Source: DAIOEK01 sp963708715 (GTDB lineage: Bacteria; Chloroflexota; Anaerolineae; Anaerolineales; Anaerolineaceae). Taken from it: a stretch of DNA of 64,000 nucleotides. The stretch is from contig CAVPSU010000001.1 in the NCBI GenBank assembly GCA_963708715.1, positions 1,240,001-1,304,000 of the forward strand. Reading direction: 5' to 3'. Below, in pieces: positions 57,468-64,000 of the stretch. A program made the translations under genes and the position numbers. Each line of letters starts with the position of its first letter. Position 1 is the stretch's first letter. The notes under the pieces were generated by a model. The model saw nothing but the letters and a program-made list of their open reading frames with translations. It had not been told where the DNA came from and ran no database searches.

Positions 57468-58691
57468 TTATTCCTTCTTATTCTCTTCTATCGTAATCTC
57501 TTTCAGCGATTCCGAGATCACTTCCTGCAGCTTGGCGCGGGAAGGTTTTCTTTTCCCCAGGCTCTTGAGTGATTCGATCAACTGGGCAGTAACCTTGCGG
57601 GTCATCTCATTCAGCGTCTCTTTTGAGAGTTTTTGCCCCTTCTCAAACCACTCGGCAGCGGCGTAGCCCATTACAACGGTAGTGGATGCCGCGATCGCCG
57701 CGGAGAGTATCCAGCCTGGGATTCCTCCAAACTTGCTCAATTCCTGGAAGATCAGGCGTCCGAGAAAACCCAATCCAAACGTGACGACCAATTCTCTGGC
57801 GCGTTCAAGATTGATCTTGTAGTTATATACCCGCGCAATTCCCAATACCATCACCGACTGATTGATCAATAAAGGACCAAAATCGAGAATTGGCAAAGGG
57901 GCAAGCGCGATGACTGCAGAGATGGATGCCGCGCTTATGATGCTACGCCAGGCCAGTTGCCACCGATATTCAGGCAACGCACTGCCGAGTGCTGCCACGA
58001 TCGAAGGCTCCGCCACCGCGATGGCAACCAGTAATTGGTCGAGATTTTTCCCGTCTTTGGCACTAATTGGGATCATCTGAGCAGGATCCAAGCCCAGGTG
58101 GGAAGAGGACAACCGGATGATACCAGGCTGATCCGCCCGAACCAGATCTACTTTATTCAATGCCACGATGTACGGTTTACCCAGACCTTTAAGATCCTGG
58201 AAAATTTCCTGTTCAGTCTTCTTGATTCCCTGAATGGCATCAAAAAGGATGATCAGGAAATCTGCATCGCGGGCAGCCTTCAACGCTTCCAACTTTTCTT
58301 TTTCACCTACCTCGCCGACTGCATCCGCGCCGGGGGTGTCCACTATAGCAAAAAGACCGGCATCCGCGGTCTGGTTTGTGCGAGTAGTGCCGGGTAATGG
58401 GCTGACTTTCGCCACATCTGATTTGACATGAATAAACTGGTTGTACAGGGTGGACTTGCCCACATTGGCTGGTCCGACAATAACCACTTTTGATTTCTGC
58501 CCGAACGCCTGCTTGAGTTGGTTGGCAGACATACGGATAAGCATCTTCACCAGTGTGGTTTCAGATGGGATGCCTTTGACCGAGGAGAGCAGGATTTCCT
58601 TCTCGGCTGGCGCCAGTGACTGCCAGACCGTCAGAATCCCATTCTGTACCTCCGGAGGGAATTTTTTTAAGATTTCATCAAAAGCGGTCAT
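57468..58691 (-). CDS. Era-like GTPase with C-terminal membrane-associated DUF697-type domain
   Basis: A 407-residue GTPase. G1 is VVIVGPANVGKSTLYN near residues 69-84, G2 includes PGTTRT, G3 DTPGAD, and G4 LNKVDLV; the G5 is ISAKDG. The C-terminal 170 residues have three or four hydrophobic helices (IISAASISAVIALAPLPILDF, SVMVLGIARVYNY, GWILSAAIAASTTVVMGYAAA), a DUF697/YcjF-type domain. Such proteins associate with membranes; the function is unknown. GAGGA precedes ATG 58691. It ends exactly where the seven-base-period array begins. Confidence 0.85.
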   Translation of the reverse strand: MTAFDEILKKFPPEVQNGILTVWQSLAPAEKEILLSSVKGIPSETTLVKMLIRMSANQLKQAFGQKSKVVIVGPANVGKSTLYNQFIHVKSDVAKVSPLPGTTRTNQTADAGLFAIVDTPGADAVGEVGEKEKLEALKAARDADFLIILFDAIQGIKKTEQEIFQDLKGLGKPYIVALNKVDLVRADQPGIIRLSSSHLGLDPAQMIPISAKDGKNLDQLLVAIAVAEPSIVAALGSALPEYRWQLAWRSIISAASISAVIALAPLPILDFGPLLINQSVMVLGIARVYNYKINLERARELVVTFGLGFLGRLIFQELSKFGGIPGWILSAAIAASTTVVMGYAAAEWFEKGQKLSKETLNEMTRKVTAQLIESLKSLGKRKPSRAKLQEVISESLKEITIEENKKE

Positions 58692-58832
58692 TTTTCCTCA
58701 CATGATTCAGATACATCTTACTTCACATTGTAAACCCACCTGACTATTTCTTCATCTTATTGTGTTCGCACCAGATCAGGATTGATAAGGTTCCCGGTAA
58801 GTGGAGTAAAGTACGGTCCGTTTGTATTATAT

Positions 58833-58859
58833 TTCTCAGTGTTCTCTGTGTTCTCCGTG
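58833..58859. repeat. Three tandem nonamers
   Basis: TTCTCAGTG, TTCTCTGTG and TTCTCCGTG lie in tandem, each differing only at the sixth base. They lie 16 bases upstream of the TTGACA of the TipA-like promoter. Confidence 0.7.
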
Positions 58860-58874
58860 GTAAGAGGATTGCCC

Positions 58875-58905
58875 TTGACATTAACGTTACGTTATAGTTT
58901 ATACT
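58875..58905 (+). promoter_or_regulatory. MerR-type promoter with 19-bp spacer and dyad operator
   Basis: TTGACA (58875-58880), a 19-base spacer, and TATACT (58900-58905). The dyad TAACG-TTA-CGTTA (58882-58894) lies in the spacer. A 19-bp spacer with a central dyad is the hallmark of MerR-controlled promoters, where the regulator untwists DNA to align the boxes. TATACT is followed by six bases and ATG 58912. Confidence 0.75.
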
Positions 58906-58911
58906 GTGACC

Positions 58912-59658
58912 ATGTTCACTGTGAAACAGCTTTCCGATCTGGCAGGAATCACCCCGCGTACGCTACACTACTATGACGAGATCGGTCTCCTCAAGCCGTC
59001 CGTGGTTGGCGATAACGGCTACCGCTACTACGGCGACGATTCCCTGCTCCGTTTGCAGCAGATCATGCTCTTCCGCGAGATGGAAGTACCACTTGAACGG
59101 ATCAAGGATCTTATGGGACGCCATGACTTTGATATCGTGGACGCCCTCGAAAATCACCGTGATGTGTTGGGAAAGCGAATCGTGCAGTTGGAACGTCTTA
59201 TCCAAACCGTGAATGGTACCATCCAGCATATTAAAGGAGTAAAGAAAATGAGCCCTAAACAGCTTTTTGAAGTACTGAGCGAAGAGAAGCAGGCAGAATA
59301 CGAAAAAGAAGCGATGAAAATGTATGACCCCGAGATCGTTAAAGCATCCAACCGGAAATGGAAATCATTCACCGCGGCCGATAAGCAACGCATCGGCGAC
59401 GAAGGCAACGCGGTCTACCAAGGTTTCCTGGATGCTATGCCCAAAGGAGCCGGGTCCGATGAAGCGCAGCAATGCGTGGAAGCCTGGCGAAAACACATGG
59501 ATCACTTCTGGTCTCCCAACGACGAACAAATGCTCGGATTGGCCGACCTGTACAACGATGATCCACGCTTCAAAGCGAACTACGACAAAGTCCATCCGAA
59601 CCTGGCTGAATTTGTCCGCGAGGCGATCAAGATATACGTGCAAAATACAAAGAAATAA
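58912..59658 (+). CDS. TipA-like MerR regulator with TipAS drug-binding domain
   Basis: A 248-residue MerR regulator. Residues 1-70 are the MerR helix-turn-helix (FTVKQLSDLAGITPRTLHYYDEIGLLKPS), followed by a coiled coil (RIVQLERLIQTVNGTIQHI), then a C-terminal TipAS domain (LFEVLSEEKQAEYEKEAMKMYDPE, then CVEAWRKHMDHFW and GLADLYNDDPRF) that binds cyclic thiopeptides in Streptomyces. The start is ATG 58912 rather than GTG 58906, since a -10 box is six bases upstream. An internal ATG 59248 after AGGAG would give the C-terminal domain alone, as TipAS does. A terminator closes the gene. Confidence 0.85.
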   Translation: MFTVKQLSDLAGITPRTLHYYDEIGLLKPSVVGDNGYRYYGDDSLLRLQQIMLFREMEVPLERIKDLMGRHDFDIVDALENHRDVLGKRIVQLERLIQTVNGTIQHIKGVKKMSPKQLFEVLSEEKQAEYEKEAMKMYDPEIVKASNRKWKSFTAADKQRIGDEGNAVYQGFLDAMPKGAGSDEAQQCVEAWRKHMDHFWSPNDEQMLGLADLYNDDPRFKANYDKVHPNLAEFVREAIKIYVQNTKK

Positions 59659-59664
59659 CACAGT

Positions 59665-59693
59665 AAGCTGCCCTTTGTAGTGGCAGCTTTTTG
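59665..59693 (+). terminator. Rho-independent terminator of the TipA-like gene
   Basis: AAGCTGCC (59665-59672) pairs with GGCAGCTT (59682-59689), followed by a short T run. Confidence 0.85.
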
Positions 59694-59756
59694 AATTTCA
59701 AACTCAGGTAGTGATATAAATACCCTATCGGTTGTATAAATCTTTAGGCATAACCA

Positions 59757-60449
59757 ATGATTAGAGTGGATGCCATCACAATGAAAATCGATGCTTTCTT
59801 ATGGGATATGGATGGCGTTCTTGTGGACACGGGATCCGCCCACTACCGCTCCTGGGTTGACACACTGGCCGAATATGGGCTGCAATTAACGCCCGAACAA
59901 TTCAGGCAAGTTTTTGGCATGAATAACGACTTAACCATTCAAACTCTTCTTGGCAGATCTGTATCCCGGTCAAAATTGGATGAAATAAGTAATAAAAAAG
60001 AGTCATTGTTCAGGACAGAAATGCACGGTCAGATCCAGTTACTTCCCGGTGCTTTGACCTGGCTGCATGCAGCGCAGCTACTGTCCATCAAACAGGCAGT
60101 CGCATCTTCAGCGCCAATCGAGAATATCGACCAGGTGTTGGATGAAACGGGGATACGCAATGTTTTTGACGTGATCATCCCGGGTTATGGGCAACCATCC
60201 AAACCGGATCCCTGGGTATTTCAACAAGCCTGTGATCGGCTCGGTGTGGTCGGGGAAAATTGTGTAGTCATCGAAGATTCCATCGCGGGCGTGCAGGCTT
60301 CCAAACAGATCGGAGCATACTGTCTGGCGGTAACTACGACCAATTCTGCAAAGTCATTACGAAATGCAGGTGCTGACCGGGTATTGAAACACCTCGACGC
60401 TCTGGAACCGGTTGCATTCATTACCGGACTACATTCCAGGGGAGAGTAA
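59757..60449 (+). CDS. HAD-superfamily phosphatase/phosphoglucomutase-like protein
   Basis: A HAD-like hydrolase of the beta-phosphoglucomutase/phosphatase subfamily, 230 residues (222 if translated from ATG 59781). FLWDMDGVLVDTGSAHYRSW is motif I with the nucleophile and acid Asp; AVASSAPIENIDQVL holds motif II; SKPDPWVFQQACDRLG motif III Lys; and VVIEDSIAGVQASKQIG motif IV. The cap is of C1 type. The substrate is unknown. Homologues usually start near MDGVL, which favours ATG 59781, but ATG 59757 has AGG eight bases before it. TATAAA lies near 59734. Not obviously linked to its neighbours. Confidence 0.87.
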   Translation: MIRVDAITMKIDAFLWDMDGVLVDTGSAHYRSWVDTLAEYGLQLTPEQFRQVFGMNNDLTIQTLLGRSVSRSKLDEISNKKESLFRTEMHGQIQLLPGALTWLHAAQLLSIKQAVASSAPIENIDQVLDETGIRNVFDVIIPGYGQPSKPDPWVFQQACDRLGVVGENCVVIEDSIAGVQASKQIGAYCLAVTTTNSAKSLRNAGADRVLKHLDALEPVAFITGLHSRGE

Positions 60450-60502
60450 ATACCCAATCGTCATTCCAGTATCTAAATTAAGGGGAAACCGTTCGGGTTA
60501 AT

Positions 60503-61189
60503 CTAGATCGTTTGTCCTTCGAAATAGTGGACGATTTGCGCTATGACCTCCGGCGAAATTTTCGCCCCGGGATATTCGATCGCTTTCCGAAGTTTATCGA
60601 TTCGACAGACAGGGACCGGCGGATTCTTTGCTTCCACAATGGCAGCAGGATGAGTAAATAACACCAATCCACGGATCGGAACCTCCGGCAATCCTTCTTG
60701 TTTCAACTTTTCTTTCAGGTAATCCACTTCGGATAAAACCGTTCTGGTAGGGTCTCCCAGGTGTTCCTCCACAATATAACGGATGGCCCGCCCAATAGTC
60801 ATATTCTCTTTCCACTTATTGTCCTTATAAATAAACATCCCCTGATAGGCTATCGTTTCCATAACGATTATGGCAGTGGGCGTCACCAGGATATGATCGA
60901 TGGGTAATTTTGGGTAATGACAGATGGCATAGGTATCGCCCAAACCTTTCATAGCCCGATCGATCTGTTCTTCCGGTCTTGGCTTACGAACCCAGCGGTT
61001 GGCGAAATAAATGCCTACCATGGCGCTGCCTAATCCGATTGCCATAAGGGCGATGGATATACTGGCTAATGCAGGATAGAACATGGGAAGAGCTACACTC
61101 GCCATGAGCAATAACAAACCACCAACACTGGCGACATTGGAAAGAAGGGCGTATCGGTTAATACGATTGCTGTCGATTAATCTAATCAT
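60503..61189 (-). CDS. Membrane protein with NERD-like nuclease domain
   Basis: A 228-residue protein. Two helices at residues 15-60 (LLLLMASVALPMFYPALASISIALMAIGLGSA region) are followed by a domain resembling NERD (nuclease-related): EQIDRAMKGLGDTYAICHYPKLPIDHILVTPTAIIVMET, where Glu, Asp and Glu/Lys residues of the NERD core can be picked out (the usual ETK is ETI). RGLVLFTHPAAIVEAKNPP completes the fold. The membrane anchor and partly changed catalytic site make nuclease activity uncertain. It overlaps the FGGY kinase stop by four bases (ATGA) and is therefore the last gene of the aminotransferase-kinase unit. Confidence 0.7.
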   Translation of the reverse strand: MIRLIDSNRINRYALLSNVASVGGLLLLMASVALPMFYPALASISIALMAIGLGSAMVGIYFANRWVRKPRPEEQIDRAMKGLGDTYAICHYPKLPIDHILVTPTAIIVMETIAYQGMFIYKDNKWKENMTIGRAIRYIVEEHLGDPTRTVLSEVDYLKEKLKQEGLPEVPIRGLVLFTHPAAIVEAKNPPVPVCRIDKLRKAIEYPGAKISPEVIAQIVHYFEGQTI

Positions 61190-62721
61190 TGAATCTCATA
61201 CATTTTCCGGTAGATTGGCACCAAAGTTGAATATAAATCCCGATAGACGTGGTAGAGATCATCATAGCGCCGTTGGGATGCAGACTGCGGTTCCACCACG
61301 CGTTTGATTTCCACCAACCGGTCCACCTCGTCCATACTTGAATATACACCCATCCCGACCGCCACCGCCAATGCTGCACCCGCAGCTCCGGCTTCAAGGT
61401 GATTGCAGACCACATTCATTTTCCTGCCGGTGATGTCGCTGATGATCTGGGTCCAGATCTGGCTGTTGCATCCACCGCCGATCCCATTAAAGCTGTCGAT
61501 CTTGAACCCGACCTGTTCCATCGTCTCACAGATCCAGCGCAAGTGATAGGCAACCCCTTCCATGACAGCTCGTGCCATATGACTCTTTGTATGACTCATA
61601 CTCAAACCGATGTATCCGCCGCGTGCGTAATGGTCTAAAACCGGGGCGCGTTCTCCTGATAGCCAGGGCAGGAAGATCAGCTTGTCTGAACCAGCCGGCA
61701 CTTCCTCTGCCATGGTACTGATCAATTCGTATGTGGACCTGCCGATATGTGTCGTCCGAAGCTTTTCTTCCTTGCAAAGCACGTCGCGAAACCACATCAA
61801 TGCTCCACCACCAGTCTCCATTTCTCCGGCAATGATATATTTGTTTGGATCAATGTGACATAATCCCCACAGTGGTTTGACCGGGTCATTCCTGAATGTG
61901 GATGTTGACACACCGATCCAGGTAGCGGTTCCGATGCACAGATGGACTTTTCCCTCCTGGTTTGCTCCCGCTCCCGACTGGGCAACAGCAACATCTCCGG
62001 CGCAGATCACCACGGGAGTTCCAGGATTAAGACCGGTAATTTTCGCCGCCTGTTCGGTAACCTCACCGATGACATCGGTGCAGGGGAACGCTTTCGGTAA
62101 TTTTTCCATGGGGATCCCGAGCCGATCACAGACATCCTGAGACCATTGTTTCTTGACCGGATCGAACAGGAAATAGACTGACGCACCAACATAGTCGATC
62201 GCCATCTTGCCGGTCAGTTTGAACAGGATGTATTCCTTGCAATCCATCAAACAAGCCGTTCGGTTCCAGATTTCCGGACGTTCTTCCTTTAACCACAGAA
62301 TCTTTGGGATGCTGTCTTTTGCGGTTGGAATGTTACCCGTATGTTGGTACAAGAATGAGGGGTTGTCTCCCATTAAGACTCGATCAGCCTGGCGGACACT
62401 GCGCAGATCGAGCCAGCTCATCATCGGCATCAGCGGTGTGCCTTTGTCGTCAACCGGTAGGGTATTCCACATCTGGGCGGATACTCCCACTCCCAGGATC
62501 TCATCCGGGTCGATGCCAGAATCTTGTATCACTTTGCGGGTAGTTGCAGCAACCGCCATCCAAAGTTCGTCCGGGTCCTGCTCCACCCATTCAGGGTTGG
62601 GGTAGGAAATCTCGTAAGCCTGATATGCCGAGAAGAGCACTTTACCGCGCAGGTCGCATAGAACAGCTTTGTCCCCGCCCGTGCCGGTGTCATGCGCCAG
62701 GATGTATTTTTTTTCAGCCAT
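61186..62721 (-). CDS. FGGY-family carbohydrate kinase (xylulokinase-like)
   Basis: A 511-residue sugar kinase. ILAHDTGTGGDKAVLCDLRGKVLF is the N-terminal phosphate-1 motif (DTGTGG in place of DLGTT); WVEQDPDELWMAV, MMSWLDLRS, GTPVVICAGDVAVAQSGAG, and the C-terminal signature GIGGGCNSQIWTQIISDITG are present. This is the XylB/glycerol-kinase-like superfamily; the substrate could be xylulose or another ketose. It lies four bases after the aminotransferase gene stop and overlaps the NERD-like gene, so the three form one transcript. The DTGTGG change in the first motif is shared by a divergent group, so the substrate should not be assumed. Confidence 0.88.
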   Translation of the reverse strand: MAEKKYILAHDTGTGGDKAVLCDLRGKVLFSAYQAYEISYPNPEWVEQDPDELWMAVAATTRKVIQDSGIDPDEILGVGVSAQMWNTLPVDDKGTPLMPMMSWLDLRSVRQADRVLMGDNPSFLYQHTGNIPTAKDSIPKILWLKEERPEIWNRTACLMDCKEYILFKLTGKMAIDYVGASVYFLFDPVKKQWSQDVCDRLGIPMEKLPKAFPCTDVIGEVTEQAAKITGLNPGTPVVICAGDVAVAQSGAGANQEGKVHLCIGTATWIGVSTSTFRNDPVKPLWGLCHIDPNKYIIAGEMETGGGALMWFRDVLCKEEKLRTTHIGRSTYELISTMAEEVPAGSDKLIFLPWLSGERAPVLDHYARGGYIGLSMSHTKSHMARAVMEGVAYHLRWICETMEQVGFKIDSFNGIGGGCNSQIWTQIISDITGRKMNVVCNHLEAGAAGAALAVAVGMGVYSSMDEVDRLVEIKRVVEPQSASQRRYDDLYHVYRDLYSTLVPIYRKMYEIQ

Positions 62722-62724
62722 ATC

Positions 62725-63825
62725 TTACCGGTCCAATACTTCGGCAACATACTCCTGGAAAAGGCGAAGGAATAACTTATCCTGGTCGGGAGTGCCAATG
62801 GTGATCCGGATAAACCCTTTTTCCATATGATGCCCACCCATGGGGCGAATATAGATCCCTTTTGCCGACATCGCGTCACGGATCTCTTCCGAACCTTTTC
62901 CCAATACATGGGCGTCAATCAAAACGAAATTTCCTTCAGATGGATAGGCTTTGAATCCTTCCATCTTGTTGATTTCAGCGAAAATGTAATTTCTGCCGTC
63001 AATGATCGTCTGTCGTTTGCGTTGCTGGTCTTCCTCGTCATCCAATTCAGCCAGAGCGGCGGCGATTCCCAGCAGGCTCACATTCCAGGGAAAACGGACC
63101 CGGTTGAAATACGTGGCAACCTTGGGATCGCACAAAATATACCCGATCCGACAGCCTGCCAGACCGAATGCCTTCGAGAATGTCCGATTCACCATCAGGT
63201 GCGGGTATTTTTTGATCCAGCCAGCTTTGGTCTCAACCCTATCTTCCAATTCGTAGTATGCCTCATCCAAAAACAATGGGATGCCCAACTCAACCAGTGT
63301 CGTCAAGTCTTCGTCTTTGATACGGTTACCGGTAGGATTATTGGGCGAACAAATAAAGATCAGTTTAGTCTTAGGCGTGACAGCTTTCAAAATAGCTGGC
63401 ATGTCCCAGTAGAATTCTTTGGTAAATAGCACCTGAACAGGGGTTGCCCCGGTCACTTTGGTACGAGATTCATACATTGGGAAAGTCGGAACCGGGATCA
63501 GAACTTCATCTCCCGGACCTGCGAATGTATGGATCACGAAATTAATGACATCAGTCGATCCATTTCCAAGTACAACATGATCTGCTGTTAATCCTGCCCG
63601 TTCGCCTAATTTTGCACGTAAAACCGGCCCTGAACCTGGGTAAAGATTGCCCAACTTTGCTGCAGCCATGATCGCATCCAACACGTTTGCGCTGGGAGCC
63701 AATAAGTTTTCATTGGACATCATACGTATTATTTCCGGGTGATCCCAGGCGACATCCATGTGCTTGTCACTATATGGTTCTGCCGTGAGCACCCATGGAT
63801 TAATAAATTCAACAGGCGATTTCAT
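62725..63825 (-). CDS. HisC-like PLP-dependent aminotransferase
   Basis: A 366-residue fold-type I aminotransferase of the histidinol-phosphate type. RMMSNENLLAPSANVLDAI is the opening, VVLGNGSTDVINFVIHTF the cofactor-phosphate region, FICSPNNPTGNRI the conserved NPTG, PLFLDEAYYEL the Asp/Tyr pair, and NRTFSKAFGLAGCRIGY the PLP Lys. All catalytic residues are present. ATG 63825 has AAGGAG six bases upstream. No other his genes are here, and the gene is cotranscribed with a sugar kinase, so its substrate may be an amino-sugar or keto-sugar derivative rather than histidinol phosphate. Confidence 0.88.
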   Translation of the reverse strand: MKSPVEFINPWVLTAEPYSDKHMDVAWDHPEIIRMMSNENLLAPSANVLDAIMAAAKLGNLYPGSGPVLRAKLGERAGLTADHVVLGNGSTDVINFVIHTFAGPGDEVLIPVPTFPMYESRTKVTGATPVQVLFTKEFYWDMPAILKAVTPKTKLIFICSPNNPTGNRIKDEDLTTLVELGIPLFLDEAYYELEDRVETKAGWIKKYPHLMVNRTFSKAFGLAGCRIGYILCDPKVATYFNRVRFPWNVSLLGIAAALAELDDEEDQQRKRQTIIDGRNYIFAEINKMEGFKAYPSEGNFVLIDAHVLGKGSEEIRDAMSAKGIYIRPMGGHHMEKGFIRITIGTPDQDKLFLRLFQEYVAEVLDR

Positions 63826-63867
63826 ACACAACTCCTTGATGATGTTGATTCGGTCATCTGACCGGAA

Positions 63868-64000
63868 TTAACGGGATAGTTCCTCTACATCCTTGTACCA
63901 TTTCATCTTGTCCCCGATGGCGGAACGGGCTTTCCATTTCAATGATTTTGGGGTCGAATCGATTCTTTGCCGAAGCTCGTTAAGCCTTCCAAGCACGATC
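63868..64000 (-). CDS. C-terminal end of a gene running off the window
   Basis: The minus strand is open from 64000 to TAA 63868-63870, giving 43 residues ending KARSAIGDKMKWYKDVEELSR. The stop lies 43 bases before ATG 63825 of the aminotransferase gene, so it is likely the preceding gene of that operon. The fragment is helical and basic and too short to identify. Confidence 0.5.
   Translation of the reverse strand, partial: IVLGRLNELRQRIDSTPKSLKWKARSAIGDKMKWYKDVEELSR

Noticed and set aside
62827..63429. A 200-codon plus-strand frame inside the aminotransferase gene
   Set aside because: Antisense to all catalytic motifs of the aminotransferase.

Overview
The window looks like chromosomal DNA of a Chloroflexota bacterium, probably class Anaerolineae. 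This is an inference from gene content and style: mid-GC coding, a nurA/herA pair, a TipA-type MerR regulator, a TupABC tungstate transporter, a quinate-dehydrogenase-like protein of the kind seen in that phylum, and several genes without Shine-Dalgarno sequences whose -10 box sits exactly six bases before the start codon. Most genes are ordinary housekeeping genes.

Layout. 1-2046: end of an NMT1/THI5-type ABC importer. 2131-3627: two tandem exported SIMPL proteins. 3746-7229: nurA, a small barrel-domain gene and herA (DNA end processing). 7300-9843: thioesterase, M42 peptidase, a decayed RAYT transposase and a flavodoxin. 9890-11851: a large membrane glycosyltransferase-like protein. 12045-21710: clpC, radA, a DUF6391-like protein, an RDD protein, holA, amrS, holB, birA and a small membrane protein. 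21880-24753: two small membrane proteins of shared design and hutU. 24882-27496: an AT-rich, decaying accessory patch with a SIR2 gene, the PIWI-domain remnant of a prokaryotic Argonaute and a broken lipoprotein gene. 27635-29525: cyclophilin, ychF and tRNA-Leu(CAA). 29632-33480: tupABC and a convergent GntR/periplasmic-binding-fold regulator. 33661-41865: oxidoreductase, hydrolase, rsgA, a class B PBP, maf, xpt and guaA. 41878-45597: membrane protein, VWA/FHA protein and PP2C phosphatase. 45632-48840: recR, ybaB, dnaX and a lamin-tail-domain protein. 48946-52097: NYN protein, a strongly structured candidate small RNA, a DUF362 protein and a patatin gene with an internal TGA. 52314-58691: small proteins, a two-gene acetate kinase locus, a frameshifted quinate-dehydrogenase-like gene and an Era-like GTPase. 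58912-64000: TipA-like regulator, HAD phosphatase, NERD-like protein, and an FGGY kinase/aminotransferase operon running off the end.

The items most worth following up are these. (1) A candidate plus-strand RNA at about 49478-49625 has three successive hairpins, two of which end in the identical loop UCCCCCC; this looks like a C-rich, Shine-Dalgarno-targeting small RNA. (2) Seven genes have the arrangement -10 box, exactly six bases, ATG, which indicates leaderless transcription. (3) Degenerate seven-base-period arrays sit directly against stop codons at three places. (4) An ATGA-coupled SIR2 gene has been left behind with a truncated Argonaute. (5) The TipA-like gene has a 19-bp-spacer promoter and an internal start.

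Coordinates and translations were read by eye from the sequence; family assignments come from remembered motifs, not from database searches.
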